Both the position numbers and the translations under genes were made by a program. Below the pieces are notes generated by a model. The model ran no database searches. It was not told where the DNA came from and worked only from the letters and a program-made list of their open reading frames with translations. A DNA stretch of 64,000 nucleotides, from the NCBI GenBank assembly GCA_017622135.1, contig JAGARR010000046.1, positions 62,001-126,000 on the forward strand, read 5' to 3'. Source of the DNA: Spirochaetaceae bacterium. Its GTDB lineage: Bacteria > Spirochaetota > Spirochaetia > Treponematales > Treponemataceae. Positions 6,777 through 15,027 of this stretch are shown here, piece after piece. Each line of letters starts with the position of its first letter. Position 1 is the stretch's first letter.

Positions 6777-8286
6777 ATGAATCGGTGATGAAACTCATTC
6801 CTTCCCTGGGGGACAGCTTGCCGACTGCTTCCAGCAGTTTGTGCTCCCTAACCTCCATAAAACCCTTGAACTGGTCATAGGTAGTGGCATCCTGGGGAAT
6901 GGGGAGCCCCTGGACAAAGATGGTTCCCCCATATCCTGCAAGCTTGTAGGTGGTTGGATGCGGTGCAGTGACAGCCTCGCATTCATCCACGGTGCTTGGA
7001 TGGGGATACAGGAATCCGCCCCGGTCAACCTTCATGGTGTGCATGTAGGAGATGATTTGGTACAGGTCATCCCGCACAAGGCCCTGCTCCAGGCGCTTGT
7101 ACTTTGCGTCCACAATCATTCCGTCATTTGAGTCATCGGCAGATTTTTCCCGATAGAAGTCGGGATAGATGCGGCGGTAGCATTTTTTGAGGTCCGGCGT
7201 ATCCTCCACCTCGTCTTTGAAAAGCCTGATGCCGCCCTTTCGGTCCTTGTTGGTGGGATGGATGAATTGCTTTGCCTCAAGCTTTGGGTCGCACAAAACC
7301 GTGGCCACATATTCCTCCCAAAGCCAGGCGCCGTCAAAGAGGATGCCCTGCACGGGGCTTGTGGTGGCGGCAAACTGGGTGGTGTGGTGCCCCAGAATCA
7401 TCAGGCACAGCTGCTGGAGGGGAAGCCAGCCGGTGAAATAGGGATGGCTTACCGGACGACTGTTCCGGGCAATGACCAGCTGCCTTTTCTGCGGCGAATA
7501 GGTTTCATTGGTGGCCGCCACAATCTGGGAAACGGCGTTCTTTGTGTCGCCGTCACTGGACAGAAGCCTTCGGCCAAGGTCCTTTCCTTTTATGAGCTCG
7601 ATTGCGTGGCGCACCAGCTGCGTCACCGGATTGTCAAAGGTTTTCTCACGGCTCCGATAGGCCACCTTCCCGCCAAAGGGTACATTGTGCCGAAGGTGAC
7701 GGCCCGCCTCCAGCGGCCCCTTGACTGCCGGGTCGTTCCGCTGGAAGGTCTGGTACTGCCTGAACACTCCCTGCCGCACCGCCCTCGTCAAAAAATGGGG
7801 GAACAGCAAATAGACAAGATCAAGGCCATCGTTCCTCCCCAGGGAGTAGTCCATATTGAACAGGTTGATTTTGAAGACCTTCTCCAGCAGGTAGTGCAGG
7901 AAGAAGTCTTTCTCGCAGTTGCAGTCGAAGCGGGAGCGAATGGACACCCTTGTGCCGTGGAAGCCCCGTCCCGAAAAGCCCAGGAAGCCCATCAGGTTCC
8001 CGGTCCTGACCTTCACCTGGTCGCAGGAAATGATTCTGCCCCCCTCGTATTTCGGTCCTCCCTCAAGGTCGAAAATACGCAGCCCCTCGATTCCGTCCTG
8101 ATGCTCCCCCAGGCAATGGGGAAACACCAGCAGCGAAGGATTGTCCTTGCAAAGGGACTCCAGGGGAATGTCGGCAACAGCCTGCAAGTCCTCGTAGGCG
8201 TGGATTGCCTCCGCACCGGAGGACGACAAGGCGGCAATTTTGGGAGGATTGTTTGTGTTGTTGTCGGTGAGGGAAAGGTGGCACAT
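6751..8286 (-). CDS. mcrC: McrC-like subunit of a McrBC-type restriction system
   Basis: 511 aa, larger than E. coli McrC (about 350 aa) but like other bacterial McrC proteins. The C-terminal half contains a PD-(D/E)xK-type nuclease core: YPDFYREKS followed by VDAKYKRL, with a preceding WLWEEYV typical of McrC. McrC is recruited by the McrB motor and cleaves modified DNA. It starts 15 nt after mcrB, so both are one operon. The final seven residues (MKQNVSQ) are encoded by the last unit of the 22-bp hairpin array, suggesting the original C-terminus was replaced or extended by repeat DNA. Confidence 0.85.
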   Translation of the reverse strand: MCHLSLTDNNTNNPPKIAALSSSGAEAIHAYEDLQAVADIPLESLCKDNPSLLVFPHCLGEHQDGIEGLRIFDLEGGPKYEGGRIISCDQVKVRTGNLMGFLGFSGRGFHGTRVSIRSRFDCNCEKDFFLHYLLEKVFKINLFNMDYSLGRNDGLDLVYLLFPHFLTRAVRQGVFRQYQTFQRNDPAVKGPLEAGRHLRHNVPFGGKVAYRSREKTFDNPVTQLVRHAIELIKGKDLGRRLLSSDGDTKNAVSQIVAATNETYSPQKRQLVIARNSRPVSHPYFTGWLPLQQLCLMILGHHTTQFAATTSPVQGILFDGAWLWEEYVATVLCDPKLEAKQFIHPTNKDRKGGIRLFKDEVEDTPDLKKCYRRIYPDFYREKSADDSNDGMIVDAKYKRLEQGLVRDDLYQIISYMHTMKVDRGGFLYPHPSTVDECEAVTAPHPTTYKLAGYGGTIFVQGLPIPQDATTYDQFKGFMEVREHKLLEAVGKLSPREGMSFITDSCMKQNVSQ

Positions 8287-8301
8287 TGATGGTATACCTT
8301 A

Positions 8302-10215
8302 CTATTCCGTTGTTCCATCAGAATAGGCCGACTTAAACTTTGTCATCACCTCCTCTTTCCTCGGATTACCTCGCACATATTCCTCCAGAATGCCCTTGAT
8401 GTGGTAGTCCCACAATTGCTCGAAGTTCCCCCCATACTGATTCAGCTTCAGGAAGTAGCTGGCACCAATGTGGTAGGCAGGGCCAAAATCTTGTGTTTCA
8501 GAAATTGCCTTGTTCAGCCGTTTCATGCGATTTTTTGCCACTTCTGCCAAGTCTGGTCGAAATTCGTTCAGTTTGTCCAGCATATCCTCCGTATCGCTTG
8601 CCTTCACCTCTGCCCAGGCAAAGCGGCGGCGGAAGGCAAAGTCCATGGACTCCACACTGCGGTCGATGTCGTTCATGGTGCCGATGATGTACACGTTCTC
8701 CGGCACGAAGAAATGGCCATAGTCGGATGCTCCCAGGGCCCGGTCAAACTCGTTTCCCGTCAGCTCAAGATTCGCATACTGAGTTCTGATTGCGACAATC
8801 CCCTTCTTGCCAGCCTTCATTGCCTCCAAATCCCCGGCGGTGACACGATAGCCCGGATCAATCGAATAGAACAGCTCCCCAAAGATTTTTGCCACCTCCC
8901 CCCGGTTGATTTCATCGATGATGAAGACGAATTTTTTTAACTGAATCTTCTTCACGGCGGTTGTCTGGTTATTTCCAGTATTCTCCATAGATTCTTGAAT
9001 CTTTTTTGTTAAAGAAAAAATATAGGAATCGTGTTGCGTCCTCCATTTTCTCTTAAAATATTCACTCACGGCCTTGCCATTATTCAATTGTACATGATTG
9101 CTAATGAGCTCCAAAATATCATCAATTTGAATCTGTAGATTTTTTACCTTTTCATTTTGAGGTATGGATACAAATATTTTTTTATCATTGAAGCTGTCCA
9201 CGAAAAAAATATTTTTCGTTATCGTCTCAAACTGTGTCTTTTTCTCAATTGCACCATCCAGAAAATCTGCGATAATCTCATTGATAGACCTTTCATGCTG
9301 CAAAACATCAACACTTTTTCCGCTGTCCACCAAGTTCTGCAATGCCCTCGCACAAAATTCCTTGAAAACGCCATCTTTCCTTTCAAAGCCAATCTGTCCG
9401 CTACCACTTTCATCCTGCACAGGCCGCAATCCCTCCACAAAATCGGTGTAGTCGTAGCTGGAGTGGAACTGGACAAAGCCGATTTCATCTGGAGTGCAGC
9501 CCATTTCTTCTGCAATCTGCTTTGCAAGGTAGGTTTTACCAGTTCCTGGCGCACCGGTGAGGATGAGGTTGCGGGTGTTTTCCAGCAGTTTGGCGTACTG
9601 GTGCACCAAAGTCTTGTCTTGTGGCATTGTGGGGCCTCCTGAATCATACACTGGCTGAGGAATGTGTAGTCCAAGTTCCTGATTAATATAATCGATAAAT
9701 TCTTCGGAATGGGCTACCTTACTTGCTGGCAACAGCGGTCTGTCCAATGTTGTCCATTCTGCAAAATTTAAAATAGACTTTTCCAAATTTGGTAGGAATT
9801 CCAAAACATCTTCATAAGCAATTCTAAATTGAAAGGTATTATGCCAGAGTGCATCTGCTGGAAATTGCTCCAATTCTTGAAAATTTTTGGGTGTAAGAAG
9901 CCCAACTTTTGCCAAAGTAGAGTCTTCTTTTTGAAATTCAACTTTTGACAACAATTTGTTGACAAAATCTTCTCCCAAAGACAAGACATCTTCCCTATTA
10001 CACATGGCCAAAATATATTTGGCAGAGGCGACCAAGACATACTTATTTCCACAATTCAATTGGAATCTTTTTTCATTTTTTCTGTAGCAAACATTCCAAT
10101 TATTGGGTTTTGTCTGGTGCGATAGTTGTATTGTCTTTGCATACAAGTCTAGCACGTAGTTTCGCATCCCATTATTTGGCATATATTTGATAAATTGTGC
10201 TTGTACCTCAGTCAT
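8302..10215 (-). CDS. mcrB: McrB-like AAA+ motor subunit of restriction system
   Basis: 637 aa from ATG 10215 (GGGGG 9 nt upstream); two in-frame GTGs just before it are alternatives. The first 200 residues are an unrecognised target-recognition-type region. Then come Walker A GAPGTGKT (about residue 220), Walker B FIIDEINRG, sensor motif IIGTMNDIDRSVE and arginine finger FRRRF. In E. coli McrB the corresponding MNTADRS confers GTP specificity; here NTAD is NDID, so nucleotide preference may differ. The N-terminal half is clearly AT-richer than the motor half and than neighbouring genes, consistent with swapping of recognition domains or recent transfer. Confidence 0.88.
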   Translation of the reverse strand: MTEVQAQFIKYMPNNGMRNYVLDLYAKTIQLSHQTKPNNWNVCYRKNEKRFQLNCGNKYVLVASAKYILAMCNREDVLSLGEDFVNKLLSKVEFQKEDSTLAKVGLLTPKNFQELEQFPADALWHNTFQFRIAYEDVLEFLPNLEKSILNFAEWTTLDRPLLPASKVAHSEEFIDYINQELGLHIPQPVYDSGGPTMPQDKTLVHQYAKLLENTRNLILTGAPGTGKTYLAKQIAEEMGCTPDEIGFVQFHSSYDYTDFVEGLRPVQDESGSGQIGFERKDGVFKEFCARALQNLVDSGKSVDVLQHERSINEIIADFLDGAIEKKTQFETITKNIFFVDSFNDKKIFVSIPQNEKVKNLQIQIDDILELISNHVQLNNGKAVSEYFKRKWRTQHDSYIFSLTKKIQESMENTGNNQTTAVKKIQLKKFVFIIDEINRGEVAKIFGELFYSIDPGYRVTAGDLEAMKAGKKGIVAIRTQYANLELTGNEFDRALGASDYGHFFVPENVYIIGTMNDIDRSVESMDFAFRRRFAWAEVKASDTEDMLDKLNEFRPDLAEVAKNRMKRLNKAISETQDFGPAYHIGASYFLKLNQYGGNFEQLWDYHIKGILEEYVRGNPRKEEVMTKFKSAYSDGTTE

Positions 10216-10276
10216 CACCACTTTCCCCCTTCAATTTTCAGCTGAAAATGCCCCAGCATTTTCCAATCCCTGTGGA

Positions 10277-10285
10277 ATTATACCA
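10277..10285 (-). promoter_or_regulatory. Extended -10 promoter of mcrBC
   Basis: Minus strand TGGTATAAT (extended -10, 10285-10277); no convincing -35. The roughly 55-nt leader to the mcrB ATG holds the hairpin AAAATGC-TGGG-GCATTTT (about 10263-10246) and the palindrome TTTTCAGCTGAAAA, both possible control sites. Confidence 0.5.
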
Positions 10286-10313
10286 CAAAACACCAACTCC
10301 CCCATGCTACCAC

Positions 10314-10344
10314 ATCCCCTGTCCCATTGAATGACACAGGGGAT
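10314..10344 (-). terminator. Hairpin after the Dabb gene (possible terminator)
   Basis: ATCCCCTGT/ACAGGGGAT, a perfect 9-bp stem with a 13-nt loop, starting 9 nt after the Dabb stop codon. No U-tract follows, so termination is only a guess. Confidence 0.4.
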
Positions 10345-10353
10345 GAGTGGCTG

Positions 10354-10656
10354 CTACAGCTCAAAGTCCAAACAAGCACGGCTCGCAGTAAAGGGCCGCA
10401 CCTTGGTATCTGCCACTTCCACATGGGCGGGATGGCAAGCGTAACCTGAGAGTGCCTCTGGCGACTCAAAGGTGGAGTCCAGCATCAGATCAACGGTGGA
10501 GGTTTCCATGCGGCCGGCCACCTGCACCTTGATGTCTACCAGTCCGGGAATCCTTCCCTGCAAGCCCTCCAGCCCCTCCTTTATGCCGGCCTTTACCCGC
10601 TCCTTTTCCTCCTCCGGCATCTCCTTCAATGTCCATAAAATGATGTGCTTTACCAT
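10354..10656 (-). CDS. Dabb (stress-responsive alpha/beta-barrel) family protein
   Basis: 100 aa, standard size for a single Dabb domain. MVKHIILWTLKE at the start, the central VDIKVQVAGRMETSTVDLMLDSTFESPEAL and a late YACHPAHVEVADTKVRPF are the conserved family pattern; the His-Pro near the end is diagnostic. Members are small dimeric ferredoxin-like barrels with varied or unknown roles, so no function is assigned. AAAGGAGGAATTT precedes the ATG. Single gene, with its own extended -10 promoter. Confidence 0.85.
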   Translation of the reverse strand: MVKHIILWTLKEMPEEEKERVKAGIKEGLEGLQGRIPGLVDIKVQVAGRMETSTVDLMLDSTFESPEALSGYACHPAHVEVADTKVRPFTASRACLDFEL

Positions 10657-10682
10657 AAATTCCTCCTTTATAAATTACGCTG

Positions 10683-10691
10683 ATTATATCA
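10683..10691 (-). promoter_or_regulatory. Extended -10 promoter of the Dabb gene
   Basis: Minus strand TGATATAAT (TGnTATAAT), 26 nt before the start codon. The -35 region is weak. Confidence 0.5.
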
Positions 10692-10821
10692 CATTTTTTC
10701 CTCAAAACAGTCATTTTTCACCTGAATTCAGGCTATAATACTAGAGGGGGCAGGTAAAAAAAACAGCCGAACCTCCCCAAAAAACGACAAATTTCCTTCA
10801 TTTTATGTCTATAATAATAAG

Positions 10822-10885
10822 GGAGGGTTTTGTACCTTCGGGCAAAATCCTCCTTCTTTACCGTTCCATGCTTTTGGAGTATACT
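10822..10885 (+). promoter_or_regulatory. Promoter and upstream hairpin of the pyrimidine phosphorylase operon
   Basis: TTTACC (10857-10862), 17-nt spacer, TATACT (10880-10885); predicted start about 10892, 25 nt before the ATG. Just upstream an 11-bp stem GGAGGGTTTTG/CAAAATCCTCC (10822-10853, one G-T pair) could be a leader structure if the additional TATAAT boxes at 10734 or 10810 are used. No -35 of quality accompanies those two boxes. Confidence 0.55.
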
Positions 10886-10916
10886 TAAGAAATCACTAAA
10901 TATTCGGGAGGAAGAC

Positions 10917-12296
10917 ATGGCGTTCCGTGCTGTTGACATCATCATGAAAAAAAGAGGCAGTCCCCTGGAGCCAAAGGGACAGGAGCTGAGCCGTCAGGAG
11001 CTGGAGTTCCTGATAAAGGGCTACGTGGCCGGGGAGATTCCCGACTACCAGATTGCATCCTGGCTCATGGCCGTCTACTTCAACGGCATGACCTTTGACG
11101 AGACTGCCGCCCTCACCAGCGTCATGCTCCATTCTGGCCGGGTGATGGACCACCACCACACCGGCATTCCCGGTCTCACCGGCCCCTTTGTGGACAAGCA
11201 CTCCACCGGCGGCGTGGGGGACAAGATTTCCCTGCCCCTGGCACCAATCGTGGCGGCCTGCCACCTGCCCTTCGGGAAGGTGCAGATTCCCATGATGAGC
11301 GGCCGTGCCCTGGGCCACACCGGTGGAACCCTGGACAAACTTGAGTCAATCGAAGGCTACCGGGTTGGCCTCCAGGTGGAGGAGTTCCAAAGGCTCATCG
11401 CCAGCACCGGCTTTGCCATGACCGGCCAGACCCAGGACGTGGTTCCCGCCGACCGCCTGCTCTACGCCCTGCGGGATGTCACCGCCACCGTGGAATCCAT
11501 CCCCCTCATTACCGCCAGCATCCTGTCCAAAAAGGTGGCGGAGGGCTCCGACGGACTGGTCTTCGACGTGAAATATGGCTCCGGTGCTTTTATGAAAACC
11601 AAGGAGGACGCCCAGCGTCTGGCGGAAAGCCTAGTGGGAACGGCCAAGGCCATGGGAAAGAAGGCCACCGCCCTCATCACCAGCATGGCCTCTCCCCTGG
11701 GACGCAAGATTGGCAACTTCTTGGAGATTGAAGAGACCATCGAATGTCTCCAGGGACGTGGCCCCGCAGATGTGATGGAGCTGACCTACGCCCTGGCGGT
11801 GCAGATGCTGCTGCTGGGACAGGAAATAAGCCAAGTGGTCGGCACGGAAAGGCTTTCTGCTGACCAGGCGCTGGAGCGGTGCCAGGAGGCCCTCTCCTCC
11901 GGCCGGGCACTGGAGTTCTTCCTCCAGAATGTCCGTGACCAGGGGGGCCACCCGGAAAGGCTCATGGAGCAGGTGGGCCAGCGGCGCAGTCCCTTCCGAC
12001 GGGAGGTTCGCTCCACTCAAGAGGGCTTCCTCCAGCTGGATGCCTTCAAGCTGGGGCTGGCGGGTGTCCACCTTGGAGTGGGCCGCAACAGGACGGAGGA
12101 TGCAGTCTGCCCCGATGCCGGCATGATTCTCCACAAGGTGCAGGGGGACAAGGTGGCGGCAGGAGACCTGATTATGGAGGTTTTCGGGCAGAACGAGGCC
12201 TGTCTTGAGCCGGCCCTGGCCTTGATCCAGGAGGCCGCCACCTACGCCAGCCAGAAGCCCCAGGAACCACAACTGATTTACAAGGAAATCCACTGA
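10917..12296 (+). CDS. pdp: Pyrimidine-nucleoside / thymidine phosphorylase
   Basis: 459 aa from ATG 10917, with GGGAGGAA 4-8 nt upstream; a longer TTG-initiated frame lacks this signal. The enzyme splits thymidine, deoxyuridine or uridine with phosphate to base and (deoxy)ribose-1-phosphate in nucleoside salvage. Signature motifs: KHSTGGVGDK (phosphate binding, about residue 80), SGRALGHTGGTLDKLES, and DVKYGSGAFM. Length and motifs do not separate DeoA from Pdp (broad specificity), so the symbol is tentative. The stop is 2 nt before the recJ start, implying co-transcription. Confidence 0.9.
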   Translation: MAFRAVDIIMKKRGSPLEPKGQELSRQELEFLIKGYVAGEIPDYQIASWLMAVYFNGMTFDETAALTSVMLHSGRVMDHHHTGIPGLTGPFVDKHSTGGVGDKISLPLAPIVAACHLPFGKVQIPMMSGRALGHTGGTLDKLESIEGYRVGLQVEEFQRLIASTGFAMTGQTQDVVPADRLLYALRDVTATVESIPLITASILSKKVAEGSDGLVFDVKYGSGAFMKTKEDAQRLAESLVGTAKAMGKKATALITSMASPLGRKIGNFLEIEETIECLQGRGPADVMELTYALAVQMLLLGQEISQVVGTERLSADQALERCQEALSSGRALEFFLQNVRDQGGHPERLMEQVGQRRSPFRREVRSTQEGFLQLDAFKLGLAGVHLGVGRNRTEDAVCPDAGMILHKVQGDKVAAGDLIMEVFGQNEACLEPALALIQEAATYASQKPQEPQLIYKEIH

Positions 12297-12298
12297 CC

Positions 12299-14431
12299 AT
12301 GATATGCACAAAAAAAGACATAGCCCCGGAACAGGTGCGGGAGCTGTGCGGCCGCTTTTCCTGCGACCCCCTCACCGCCTCCATCCTTGCCCGCCGCAAC
12401 ATCACCAGCGGCCCGGACATCCAGTACTTTCTGGAGGACGACCTGCGCTACCTCCACAGCCCCTTCCTGCTTTCCGGCATGGAGGATGCGGTGGATCGAA
12501 TCCTGGCCGCCCGTGACGAGGGAGAGAAGGTACTGATTTTTGGAGACCGGGATGTGGATGGAATTACCAGCACTACAATTCTTTACCGTTGTCTAAAAGA
12601 CATGGGAATGGATGTAAGTTGGCGCATTCCCAGTGGTGAGGATACCTATGGTCTTTCCCTCAAGGCTGTAGAAGAATTTTCTGCTGCCTACGGAACCCTC
12701 ATCATCACGGTGGACTGCGGCATATCCAACAATGTGGAAATAGACAGGGCTGTGGAACTTGGAATTGATGTAATTATTACAGACCACCATAATCCGCCGG
12801 AGAATCTTCCCAATGCCACCATTATCGTTGACCCTAAATTACCTGGAGACGAATATCCATTTCCCTATATTTCAGGCTGTGCTGTAGCATTTAAGCTAGC
12901 TACAGCCCTTCGTTTCGCCCAAAATGAACTGTATAAGCAGGAACTGTGTCTTTTAGATGTTCGTCCTGTAAATGATGCCTACACCATTGATTGTGTAAAA
13001 ATGGTAAACATGACAGAGCGGGCAAGACTTACGGAAACTATTACCCCAGGAATGATTCAAATTGAGGATACAAGATTACTTCAATTTTTAAGGGGACAGC
13101 AAATTCTAGTGTGGGATGCGGAGCTGCAAAAAAAGCAGCTGACAAAGGTTTTTGGAACCGGGGTGGAATTCAACATGATGGATATACGTCCAGAAATCTC
13201 AACTGTAATTCCCTCTGTACAAAATGCTTCTCTCCTAAGGGTAAAGGAAATGTCAAAGATCCTTCGTTACAGAGAAGGCTTCCAGTCTGAAATGGATGGA
13301 TTTTGCAACATCTTTATTACCTACATCCAGAAAAAAACTTCCGATTCCCAGATTAACAAAACAATTCAAGAAGATCTGCAGCTGGTTATGCTGGCGGCCC
13401 TGGCCGATATCATGCCTCTTCACAATGAAAACAGAATTCTAGTTCGGCAGGGAATAGCCGCCTTGAACCGGGGAGAAGTCATTCCAGGTTTACGGGAACT
13501 TCTGGCTCGCTTGAATATGCTAGGAAAAAGAATTACCAGTACCGATATTTCTTGGAATGTGGTGCCGGTACTAAACGCTGCAGGACGATTGGGACGCTCA
13601 GAATTGGCGGTACAACTCTTTCTTTCTGAAACCAGCCAGCAACGGGATGCCATCGCAGAACAAATCATCCAGCTAAACAAGAACCGCCGCCAGCTGGGTA
13701 CCGATGCTTGGGGTTATGTGGAAAAACAAGCCTACCAAAGCTTTGAAAAATACAATAATAAGCTTGTGGTGGTGGTTGACCCCAGAATTCACAGAGGAAT
13801 TTCTGGAATTCTAGCAGCTCAATTAGTGAAGGTTTTTGATGTTCCCTCTATTGCCATAACCATACTGGAAGATGGCACGGCGGTAGGTTCTGTTCGATCA
13901 ACCCGTGGCTTTGACGTTACGCCAATGCTAGACAGTTGCGGTGAGCTGTTCCTAAACCACGGCGGCCACAACTATGCGGCGGGTTTTAGCCTTGAAAAGG
14001 AAAAGCTTGATGAATTGTTGCAGAGATTTTTGGAGTACACCGCTGTCATTGAGCTGGAAGACAATAAGGATTCAATGCTCCAAACAGATGCAGAGATTCC
14101 CCATAGTTATCTCAGTCCAGACCTGTTAAAGATAATTGACACCCTTGAGCCTTACGGCGAAGGAAATCCTCAGCTCCTCTTCTTTAGTCGCCAACTAAAA
14201 ATCATCGGGGCAGATATAATTGGCAAGGGGGAGAAAAAGCACCTGAAGCTGGTACTGGCTGGTGGAAAGCACAAGTGGCCCGCCTTATTCTGGAATGCAG
14301 CTGACCGACTCGGAAGCGACTTTGCTCTGGGAGACACCATCGATGTGGTCTACCGCCTTGAAAGGAATCTGTTCAACGGCATGGAGACCGCCCAGATGAT
14401 TGTGCAGGAGGCGGAGCGTTCCCAAAATTAA
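12299..14431 (+). CDS. recJ: RecJ-type single-stranded-DNA 5'-3' exonuclease (DHH family)
   Basis: 710 aa. DHH phosphoesterase motifs are FGDRDVDGITS (motif I), ITVDCGISN (motif II) and IITDHHNPPENLP (motif III), with DHHA1 features GGHNYAAGFS near residue 560. RecJ degrades 5' ends in recombination and mismatch/base-excision repair. An insertion of about 150 residues (roughly 235-370) separates the DHH core from LAALADIMPL, making it longer than E. coli RecJ (577 aa). The first 240 bp have the GC-rich codon use of pdp, but from about 12540 to 14200 the gene is distinctly AT-richer, suggesting mosaic ancestry. Confidence 0.9.
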   Translation: MICTKKDIAPEQVRELCGRFSCDPLTASILARRNITSGPDIQYFLEDDLRYLHSPFLLSGMEDAVDRILAARDEGEKVLIFGDRDVDGITSTTILYRCLKDMGMDVSWRIPSGEDTYGLSLKAVEEFSAAYGTLIITVDCGISNNVEIDRAVELGIDVIITDHHNPPENLPNATIIVDPKLPGDEYPFPYISGCAVAFKLATALRFAQNELYKQELCLLDVRPVNDAYTIDCVKMVNMTERARLTETITPGMIQIEDTRLLQFLRGQQILVWDAELQKKQLTKVFGTGVEFNMMDIRPEISTVIPSVQNASLLRVKEMSKILRYREGFQSEMDGFCNIFITYIQKKTSDSQINKTIQEDLQLVMLAALADIMPLHNENRILVRQGIAALNRGEVIPGLRELLARLNMLGKRITSTDISWNVVPVLNAAGRLGRSELAVQLFLSETSQQRDAIAEQIIQLNKNRRQLGTDAWGYVEKQAYQSFEKYNNKLVVVVDPRIHRGISGILAAQLVKVFDVPSIAITILEDGTAVGSVRSTRGFDVTPMLDSCGELFLNHGGHNYAAGFSLEKEKLDELLQRFLEYTAVIELEDNKDSMLQTDAEIPHSYLSPDLLKIIDTLEPYGEGNPQLLFFSRQLKIIGADIIGKGEKKHLKLVLAGGKHKWPALFWNAADRLGSDFALGDTIDVVYRLERNLFNGMETAQMIVQEAERSQN

Positions 14432-14512
14432 GGGGAGACCCAAAGTCGACTTCCGCACAAACTTGCCCCTATTGTCAGGTGGGCTCAGTTCCGGTTCAAT
14501 CCCCCTGACAAC

Positions 14513-14542
14513 AAAAAAACCACCCAAAGGGTGGCTTTTTTT
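14513..14542. terminator. Bidirectional terminator between recJ and tmRNA gene
   Basis: CCACCC-AAA-GGGTGG with seven As before it (14513-14519) and eight pyrimidines, mostly T, after it (14535-14542). It can end recJ on the plus strand and the tmRNA on the minus strand. Confidence 0.9.
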
Positions 14543-14546
14543 GCTT

Positions 14547-14897
14547 TGGAGGTGGGGGGAATTGAACCCCCGTCCGAATGTGCGGGGCAGGAGCCTCTAC
14601 AGGTTTAGCGATGCGAGGTAGTTGTCGGGATCCGGTGGCAGCATCGCAAGCGTCGGCTCCGTATTCCGATAAAAGTCCCATGGACGTATCGGACACCATC
14701 CACAGCAAGCCCTGATTAGCGACAGAAATCCGGCCCGTTCAGAGCGGCACAGTCCAGTTTCCGTGTTCCCGTGCTTACGCAGCGAGAGCAAACTGACGAT
14801 TATCTTCGGCAGTTATAGGTTTTGTCTGTTCAGAGGACAGGCAACCTCACCTGCAGCTCAAGTCCACGTCCACACCCGTCGAAACCGGTGCACCCCC
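14547..14897 (-). ncRNA. ssrA: tmRNA (ribosome rescue RNA)
   Basis: About 351 nt. The 5' end GGGGGTG-CACCGGTTTCGACGGGTG and the 3' end with GGGGGTTCAATTCCCCCC then CACCTCC form the tRNA-like domain; the 7-bp acceptor pairs with one G-U. CCA is not encoded. The tag frame on the minus strand starts at GCC (14810-14808) and stops at TAA (14777-14775), encoding AEDNRQFALAA, ending in the usual ALAA degradation signal. tmRNA frees stalled ribosomes and tags the nascent protein. Confidence 0.95.
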
Positions 14898-14940
14898 TGT
14901 AACATCAGGGACTGTGACGCAAACAATCACGTACACCATG

Positions 14941-14969
14941 AATATACGCAAGACGAAGCAAAAAGTCAA
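14941..14969 (-). promoter_or_regulatory. Promoter of tmRNA gene
   Basis: Minus strand TTGACT (14969-14964), 17-nt spacer, TATATT (14946-14941). The mature 5' end is about 44 nt downstream, leaving a 5' leader to be removed by RNase P. Confidence 0.75.
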
Positions 14970-14977
14970 GGAAAAGA

Positions 14978-15008
14978 ATTAAAATGCCCGAAAAAATTTC
15001 TTGTGGGC
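14978..15008 (-). terminator. Weak terminator after the chemoreceptor gene
   Basis: Minus strand GCCC...GGGC (15008-14986) enclosing a GAAA/TTTTC extension, followed by ATTTTAATTC. Short stem, so only moderately likely. Confidence 0.4.
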
Positions 15009-15027
15009 TTTATTCCCCCACCTCGAA

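Noticed and set aside
14474-14512. tRNA-like GTCAGG...GGTTCAATCC...CCTGAC element before the recJ terminator
   Set aside because: The T-stem does not pair properly and no anticodon arm exists; at most a chance hairpin or an old tRNA fragment.
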